From Himantopus leucocephalus (lineage: Eukaryota > Chordata > Aves > Charadriiformes > Recurvirostridae), in NCBI GenBank assembly GCA_003993805.1, contig RSEF01000003.1:109305911-109369910 (forward strand): a DNA stretch of 64,000 nt, written 5' to 3'. This document shows, piece by piece, positions 61,101 to 64,000 of this stretch (position 1 is its first letter; each line of letters opens with the position of its first letter). The position numbers and the translations under genes are program-made. The notes under the pieces are model-generated. The model was not told the DNA's origin. It worked only from the letters and a program-made list of their open reading frames with translations, and searched no databases.

Positions 61101-63681
61101 GTTGCAGTGGCTTTTCCACCAAGTCCAACAATAAGAGCGGTTAATACAGAACTTTTTCCACCTGTAATAAAAGCATTGAACTTTTTTAAAAAAGTTCTTG
61201 TAACTCTTTATCCAGTTCACCCATATTACAGATTTTTGTTTGACTACTTATGTATTCATGCGCTTAAAGTCCAAATTCTGTCCTTATTGAACAAACAAAT
61301 AAAATAGCGCTAAATCTAGAAAAACATCCACCACTTNAAAAAAAAAAAAAAACCAAAACACAACATGCTGAGCCAAACTTCTGTTTAGCAATTTGCATTC
61401 AACAAGATGTCCTTCCTATCTCAGGAGGAAAGAATCTCCCCTTCCTTACAAGCATACAGAAAACATGTATACAACAAAAGAAATGAAACACATTACCATT
61501 TATATAACTATCTGAAAAGTTTTAAGCTCTCTTTCAAAATTTATGTTTAATTTTTGAAATTCTCTCTCCAGAAGAAGTGAACTCGCATAAAGAAGTATCA
61601 CTTCCCCCTCTTATAACAGGACAATTACTGTATATTTCATAATGAACATATGAGTACATTTGGTTTAAATATAAATTTATGTATGGTTTAGCTACGAAAA
61701 TATTTATATTCACATTATCTTTTGCAAATCTTCAACTCTAAGACCTAATTTTTTCACCAGCCTTGAACTACTGGGATAGAGCTGTGTGGTTCCCAAGTGC
61801 AAAGTGAATCCATCCCTACTCCTAAAGGATGGCTAGAGATTCTTTTTCAAATAAAAACTACATCTTCTAAAATATTAACAAAAGTGTTCTTTGACAAAGA
61901 AACGATGCAATTAATACTTACTTCCATTGTTTCCAACAACAAAATTGAGATTTGATCCAAATTGAAAAGGCCCCAACATCGAATGGCACATGAAGTTCTT
62001 CAGTTGGATACTTTCAATTATCCCAACTTCCCCTGCAGTCTGAAGAATTAACAATTAAAACTGGTGTTATGTATGCATTTTAATGAGCTATAGTTTATCT
62101 GTTTTAAATATGAGAATTCAAATTACAGTATGATGTAAAACACCAAAGGTTACAAGTTACAAGGAAACCAGAAGGGTTTGATGATACTATGAACAGTTGC
62201 TTGCTACAGAGCAGTTACAAAGTAAAATGAGAGGAAAACAATTACCAAAGCTGATCCCTCACACCTAGTAACTTTCAGTTCTCCCCATAACTAACTTATA
62301 AATAATACAACATAAAAGATTAAGATTATAGTTTCTACACAGTTGCCAGAGCAGTAATAAAGAGCATCACAGAAAGACTTTTTTTGTTACTTGAATACTA
62401 CTATTTGGGGAAATTCTTAGCACAGCTTAGAATGAGGGAAATTAAATTAGATCAGGAGGTGGGAAATGAAAGTAAAAGTGGGATGGCCCACTGTTGAACT
62501 GGTAGAGTATTGTTTTGACAGGAAACTTTAGTTTTATCACCAGCGCTTCAGAAAAACAGTGCTTTCTAAGAAAGCAAAGTCCTCAGGGAAAAAAAAAAAA
62601 GAAACAAACTAATGACACAGAACAGCTGCTGTTGAGGAAAACGAAGTGAGGAATAATGCTTCTGCGTACCAAAAATCAACCATGGTGTCTTATAGAATAG
62701 AACAGACTATTTCAGTTGGAAAGGACCTACAACAATCATCTAGTCCCACTGCCTTACCCTTTCAGGGCTGACCAGAAGTTAAAGCATGTTATTAAGGGCA
62801 TTGTCCAAACGCCTCTTAAACACTGACAGGTTGGGGCATCCACCACCTCTCTAAGAAGCCTGTGCCAGTGTTTGACCACCCTCTGGGTAAAGAAATGCTT
62901 CCTGACGTCCAGTCTAAATACACAAGACAGTATACTAGACAAGACAGTATTTGCAATCTCAGAAATTATTATTAATAATAATTTTATTATTATTATTTTA
63001 AAAAAATTCTCCATCCAATTAGAATTCAACTATTACAGAAAAGCAGAAAAAAACGGTATTTGTGTTTTCAAGTTTCATTTCCATCAAAATGAGCATTTCA
63101 AACACTAGATTTTTTTTTAGACATTTGAAAGTGTCAGCTATGCAAAACCAATATGGTGCTTCTTTTAGTAAACAATTTGTTCTGCAAATTTTTTCTCTGC
63201 TTTTACTACAACCATAAACCAAACATACCATGCTTGTATCAAACAAAATCGGTTTCCTTTATTTGGTTATTTGATAACTTCAGTAGTATTCATTCTATAA
63301 AACCAGAATACTGTTATTTTGTGATTAACTGTTATAACTAGATGACCCAAAAGAAATAAGGTAAGAATGAACTCATGCAGAAGTCCTCATCACAGACATT
63401 ACCTCTGGTTTCTTTTGTGTTGGTTCCACTGAAGCCTACATGCCAGACATTTATTTCAACGTCAAGTACAGGCACAAAACTTTTTTATATGTACTTTTTC
63501 TTATAGCTTCCCCCCAATGACTTTTCAAACAACTTACCGACAGTAAAGAGAGATTACTATCAGCTGATAACTGTGAAATTTCTTCTTCATTAGACTCATC
63601 ACTATGGTCATCTGTATATTCTTGTCTCTGCCTTTTACTGGATCCAGGCTTTGAAATACTTTCTTCCTTTCTCTTACCCAT
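33993..63681 (-). CDS. SMC6: SMC6 (structural maintenance of chromosomes 6), complete coding region across 26 exons
   Basis: SMC6 pairs with SMC5 and the NSE subunits in a nuclear ATPase complex that entraps DNA and acts in recombinational repair, replication-fork restart and chromosome segregation. Joining 26 exons gives 1,096 residues with every phase consistent. In order: an acidic, serine-rich N-tail (1-50); N-terminal ATPase head with Walker A GNNGSGKS (84-91) and Q-loop NPVSVLTQE (Q199); coiled-coil arm (~215-500); hinge from PVGPLG (512-517) to about RPKFLS (663-668); return coil (~676-960); C-terminal head with signature LSGGERS (994-1000), Walker B CLDEFD (D1022, E1023) and QFILLTPQ (1051-1058). 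All catalytic motifs are intact. Start ATG: the encoded MGKRKEE matches the vertebrate N-terminus, although the -3 base is C. The TACTC leader lies in the same exon after a splice acceptor, so a 5'UTR exon lies upstream, beyond the window. Confidence 0.97.
35402..35499 (-). CDS. SMC6: SMC6 coding exon 25, residues 1029-1061
   Basis: 98 nt, donor gtaata, ends in phase 2. Encodes [14 protein letters not shown] (D-loop region just after Walker B) and [10 protein letters not shown], the strand and switch segment of the C-terminal head. Confidence 0.96.
37218..37370 (-). CDS. SMC6: SMC6 coding exon 24, residues 978-1028, ABC signature and Walker B
   Basis: 153 nt, phase 0 at both ends. It carries the ABC signature [11 protein letters not shown] (994 on) and Walker B with catalytic DE ([12 protein letters not shown]1022/E1023). 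Both motifs are complete, so the ATPase should be active. Confidence 0.98.
38507..38612 (-). CDS. SMC6: SMC6 coding exon 23, residues 942-977
   Basis: 106 nt, acceptor ttaag, donor gtaagt. Encodes [12 protein letters not shown] and [11 protein letters not shown], the start of the C-terminal head. Confidence 0.95.
40043..40168 (-). CDS. SMC6: SMC6 coding exon 22, residues 900-942
   Basis: 126 nt, donor gtgagt. Encodes the end of the return coil ([14 protein letters not shown], then [10 protein letters not shown]), the neck next to the C-terminal head. Confidence 0.95.
40882..41027 (-). CDS. SMC6: SMC6 coding exon 21, residues 852-900
   Basis: 146 nt, ends in phase 2 with donor gtaagt. A charged helical segment: [16 protein letters not shown], then [12 protein letters not shown] and GNREEIV. 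Confidence 0.95.
41789..41926 (-). CDS. SMC6: SMC6 coding exon 20, residues 806-851
   Basis: 138 nt, phase 0 at both ends, donor gtaggt. Encodes [16 protein letters not shown] and YEDKQKEHL, heptad-like coiled coil. It differs noticeably from mammalian SMC6, as expected for the arm. Confidence 0.95.
43375..43470. repeat. A/T-rich degenerate tandem repeat (ctatttaaatataaa units)
   Basis: Five or so irregular units around the 8-bp palindrome atttaaat, spaced about 15-25 bp apart, in the SMC6 intron just downstream of coding exon 19. Confidence 0.75.
43668..43838 (-). CDS. SMC6: SMC6 coding exon 19, residues 749-805
   Basis: 171 nt, phase 0 at both ends. Encodes coiled coil: [33 protein letters not shown] and IAGPIK. 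An internal methionine in this exon begins a shorter open frame that is not a separate gene. Confidence 0.95.
45724..45804 (-). CDS. SMC6: SMC6 coding exon 18, residues 722-748
   Basis: 81 nt, phase 0 at both ends, donor gtaaga. Encodes [17 protein letters not shown], the well-conserved EEHQSVDI segment of the return coil. Confidence 0.95.
46731..46866 (-). CDS. SMC6: SMC6 coding exon 17, residues 676-721
   Basis: 136 nt, acceptor ataaag, donor gtaaaa. Encodes [12 protein letters not shown] and RQHQKELQ, the first part of the return coil after the hinge. Confidence 0.94.
48580..48740 (-). CDS. SMC6: SMC6 coding exon 16, residues 623-676
   Basis: 161 nt, ends in phase 2 at a weak donor (gttagc). 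Encodes [18 protein letters not shown] and [15 protein letters not shown], the conserved C-terminal part of the hinge. Confidence 0.96.
49970..50730 (+). mobile_element. Probable endogenous retroviral solo LTR, ~761 bp
   Basis: The segment begins TGTTATGG and ends CTACAACA (TG…CA), with near-matching 5-bp flanks ctggt (49965-49969) and ctgat (50731-50735). An AATAAA lies at 50564-50569, followed by sequence resembling an avian LTR R/U5 (cccagtatctaaatccacta). It is markedly more GC-rich than the surrounding SMC6 intron. The family is not recognised, no internal viral genes are present, and the exact borders are inferred. Confidence 0.45.
50835..50879. repeat. 22-bp perfect tandem duplication
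   Basis: Two head-to-tail copies of aacagacactatcagtgaag plus 'gt' with period 22, 67 bp inside the intron after SMC6 coding exon 15. Confidence 0.9.
50947..51061 (-). CDS. SMC6: SMC6 coding exon 15, residues 584-622
   Basis: 115 nt, donor gtaagt. Encodes [18 protein letters not shown] and SIETILLIK, part of the hinge domain through which SMC6 dimerises with SMC5. Confidence 0.96.
51195..51396 (-). CDS. SMC6: SMC6 coding exon 14, residues 517-584
   Basis: 202 nt, the longest coding exon. Encodes [18 protein letters not shown] and [15 protein letters not shown], the first half of the hinge. It is separated from exon 15 by only 133 bp. Confidence 0.96.
52480..52658 (-). CDS. SMC6: SMC6 coding exon 13, residues 457-517
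   Basis: 179 nt, donor gtgaga. Encodes the end of the outgoing coil ([17 protein letters not shown]) and the hinge entry motif KPVGPLG (511-517). Confidence 0.96.
53685..53849 (-). CDS. SMC6: SMC6 coding exon 12, residues 402-457
   Basis: 165 nt, ends in phase 2 at gtaagt. Encodes [18 protein letters not shown] and [15 protein letters not shown], coiled coil. Confidence 0.96.
54349..54437 (-). CDS. SMC6: SMC6 coding exon 11, residues 373-402
   Basis: 89 nt, ends in phase 2, donor gtaaaa. Encodes [18 protein letters not shown] and LRKRIEELK, coiled coil. Confidence 0.95.
54824..54970 (-). CDS. SMC6: SMC6 coding exon 10, residues 324-372
   Basis: 147 nt, phase 0 at both ends. Encodes [18 protein letters not shown] and [17 protein letters not shown], coiled coil. 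Confidence 0.96.
56102..56200 (-). CDS. SMC6: SMC6 coding exon 9, residues 291-323
   Basis: 99 nt, phase 0 at both ends, donor gtacat. Encodes [17 protein letters not shown] and [10 protein letters not shown]. This arm segment is more diverged than its neighbours. Confidence 0.94.
56305..56424 (-). CDS. SMC6: SMC6 coding exon 8, residues 251-290
   Basis: 120 nt, phase 0 at both ends, donor gtaaac. Encodes [18 protein letters not shown] and the conserved LKHKMAWAV end. Confidence 0.95.
56620..56721 (-). CDS. SMC6: SMC6 coding exon 7, residues 217-250
   Basis: 102 nt, phase 0 at both ends, donor gtatgt. Starts [18 protein letters not shown], where the N-terminal head passes into the coiled-coil arm. 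Confidence 0.96.
57028..57231 (+). mobile_element. Older LTR fragment (U3 part), + orientation
   Basis: Contains 'caatgctgataacacactga', 'gtgtgcaagaggttggaagg' and 'accccaactaaccaaagaga', the same order of U3 elements as in the adjacent LTR at 57232-57761 but in the opposite orientation and more diverged. It stops abruptly at the next LTR. Confidence 0.7.
57232..57761 (-). mobile_element. Endogenous retroviral solo LTR, 530 bp, same sense as SMC6
   Basis: Read on the - strand it runs from TGTTGTGGATTAACT to ATTAGACCACGACA-type sequence (TG…CA). The U3 has 'tgcacaagaagttgggaggg', a CRE-like atgacatcg and a TATA-like caataaaaagctgg; R/U5 has 'gctttattaaactgttttaa' and 'ccatcccactgggtggggaa'. 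This arrangement is familiar from LTRs common in neoavian genomes. The two ends are imperfect inverted repeats of ~50 bp. Flanks catcat and ggtcat share only the last four bases, so a target-site duplication is not clear. No internal viral genes remain. It lies in the intron just after SMC6 coding exon 6. Confidence 0.85.
57871..57951 (-). CDS. SMC6: SMC6 coding exon 6, residues 190-216, Q-loop
   Basis: 81 nt, phase 0 at both ends, donor gtaaga. Encodes [18 protein letters not shown] with the Q-loop glutamine (Q199) that contacts the ATP metal site, then KNEGDKYK. Confidence 0.97.
57958..58042. repeat. (TTTTCATTTTA)n low-complexity T-rich repeat
   Basis: Irregular runs of ttttcatttta in an SMC6 intron, immediately beside the acceptor of coding exon 6. 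On the - strand it reads as A-rich sequence upstream of that acceptor. Confidence 0.85.
58408..58634 (+). repeat. CR1 retrotransposon 3' fragment with intact 3' end
   Basis: Contains 'ataggctgcccagggaggtg', 'gccatccctggaggtgttta', 'aatggttggacttgatgatc' and 'cccttccaaccttaacaatt', ending in two attctatg-type repeats. It lies antisense to SMC6 within an intron. It is ~225 bp and 5'-truncated. Confidence 0.95.
58820..58834. repeat. Poly-G run next to an ambiguous base
   Basis: About fifteen consecutive G, preceded by a single N at 58819. Confidence 0.9.
59114..59175 (-). CDS. SMC6: SMC6 coding exon 5, residues 169-189
   Basis: A 62-nt exon after a T-rich tract and attag acceptor, donor gtaatt. 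Encodes [17 protein letters not shown] in the N-terminal head. Confidence 0.95.
59753..59889 (-). CDS. SMC6: SMC6 coding exon 4, residues 123-169
   Basis: 137 nt, acceptor tttttgtag, ends in phase 1 at an unusual donor (gttggt). Encodes [18 protein letters not shown] and [18 protein letters not shown] in the N-terminal head. Confidence 0.95.
61056..61161 (-). CDS. SMC6: SMC6 coding exon 3, residues 88-123, Walker A end
   Basis: 106 nt, donor gtaagt. Completes the P-loop (S88-G89-K90-S91) and continues [18 protein letters not shown], then [12 protein letters not shown]. The P-loop codons are split by the intron before this exon. Confidence 0.97.
61922..62039 (-). CDS. SMC6: SMC6 coding exon 2, residues 49-88, Walker A start
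   Basis: 118 nt, donor gtaagt. Encodes [18 protein letters not shown] and [13 protein letters not shown] sequence (here LNFVVGNNG), the first strands of the ATPase head and the first half of the P-loop. Confidence 0.97.
62690..62930 (-). repeat. CR1 retrotransposon 3' fragment, reverse orientation
   Basis: On the + strand it reads tagaatagaacagactattt, then 'gttggaaaggacctacaaca', 'gacaggttggggcatccacc' and 'tgaccaccctctgggtaaag', ending near 'cttcctgacgtccagtctaa'. It lies in the intron after SMC6 coding exon 1, in the same sense as the gene. Confidence 0.93.
63538..63681 (-). CDS. SMC6: SMC6 coding exon 1, residues 1-48
   Basis: 144 coding nt ending at gtaagt in phase 0. Encodes [18 protein letters not shown], a basic stretch resembling a nuclear localisation signal, then the acidic [12 protein letters not shown] and a serine-rich end. 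The exon begins only 5 nt before the ATG, after a tttttcag acceptor (exon start 63686). The N-tail is about five residues longer than in human, which accounts for most of the length difference. Confidence 0.94.
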
Positions 63682-63686
63682 GAGTA

Positions 63687-64000
63687 CTGAAAAATGAGAG
63701 TAATGAAAGATTGTAGGTTTCAGTCTTCTAGACAAACATACAACAGCACAGACATACCAATTTATTTACTCTGGTAAAAGAAATATTAAGATCATAGCAA
63801 ACACCACAACAAACAAATACTTTTTCAGAACTGAAATCTCAGTGAATTTAAGCCTAAGCTTACTATGAAGAAGTTACATTAGAACAAAAGAAACGCAACT
63901 TCATTATTCTCATCAAGCTGAATCTGTTTGTTGATTAACAACAAAATCAACCTTGATTTTGTTTTCCTTGGTACATTAGACTTCAGGATATTTGCTAGAA
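63687..64000 (-). other. SMC6: SMC6 5' intron (between a 5'UTR exon and coding exon 1)
   Basis: Sequence upstream of the tttttcag acceptor of coding exon 1. No exon, CpG island or promoter is visible up to the window end, so the SMC6 promoter lies beyond 64,000. Confidence 0.75.

Larger units (their letters stand above)
34102..63537 (-). other. SMC6: SMC6 introns (25), overview
   Basis: All 25 introns between coding exons are GT-AG. The largest are 48741-50946 (2.2 kb), 43839-45723 (1.9 kb), 41927-43667, 35500-37217 and 46867-48579 (1.7 kb each). The smallest are 56201-56304 (104 bp) and 51062-51194 (133 bp). They are A/T-rich. Apart from the CR1, LTR and simple-repeat features listed separately, I see no exon, RNA gene or other element in them. 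Confidence 0.9.

Noticed and set aside
1..64000. CRISPR arrays, operons, prophages, tRNA or rRNA genes, or a new defence-like system
   Set aside because: The window is vertebrate with spliced genes; no regularly spaced repeats, tRNA cloverleaf or rRNA segment was seen.

Overview
This is a piece of a vertebrate nuclear genome, almost certainly from a bird. It holds a two-gene neighbourhood, with spliced genes, GT-AG introns, at least seven fragments of CR1 non-LTR retrotransposons (several ending in the CR1-type 'attctatg' 3' repeats) and an avian-type endogenous retroviral LTR. The species cannot be fixed from the sequence; that LTR type points to a bird outside the galliforms, but this is inference.

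Layout. Positions 1 to about 30,080 belong to VSNL1 (visinin-like 1, VILIP-1) on the + strand. The first 27,966 bases are one long intron, followed by the last two coding exons (27967-28182 and 29107-29304) and an A/T-rich 3'UTR with two candidate poly(A) signals. The first coding exon (residues 1-54, with the myristoylation site and EF-hand 1) was not found and should lie upstream of the window or, less likely, in the 100-N gap at 27127-27226. From about 30.1 kb to 32.7 kb is intergenic or 3'UTR sequence between two convergent genes. From about 33 kb to the end lies SMC6 on the - strand. All 26 coding exons are present, every junction keeps phase, and the joined frame is 3,291 nt (1,096 residues plus stop), close to the roughly 1,090 residues usual for vertebrate SMC6. 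The 5'UTR exon lies beyond 64,000.

The tail-to-tail order VSNL1 - SMC6 is the same as on human 2p24, so this is conserved synteny. The genes do not act together as far as is known: VSNL1 is a neuronal calcium-myristoyl switch protein, and SMC6 is an ATPase subunit of the SMC5/6 genome-stability complex.

The accessory content is ordinary for a bird: CR1 relics on both strands, one well-defined 530-bp LTR (plus an inverted older fragment) and a second probable LTR in SMC6 introns, weak ancient-SINE-like remnants, microsatellites, and GC-rich, CRE-containing or homeodomain-site-rich patches in the VSNL1 intron that may be regulatory. I found no convincing novel biological system. The most useful leads are the LTR pair in SMC6, the possible alternative poly(A)/ARE arrangement in VSNL1, and the CpG/CRE patches in the VSNL1 intron.
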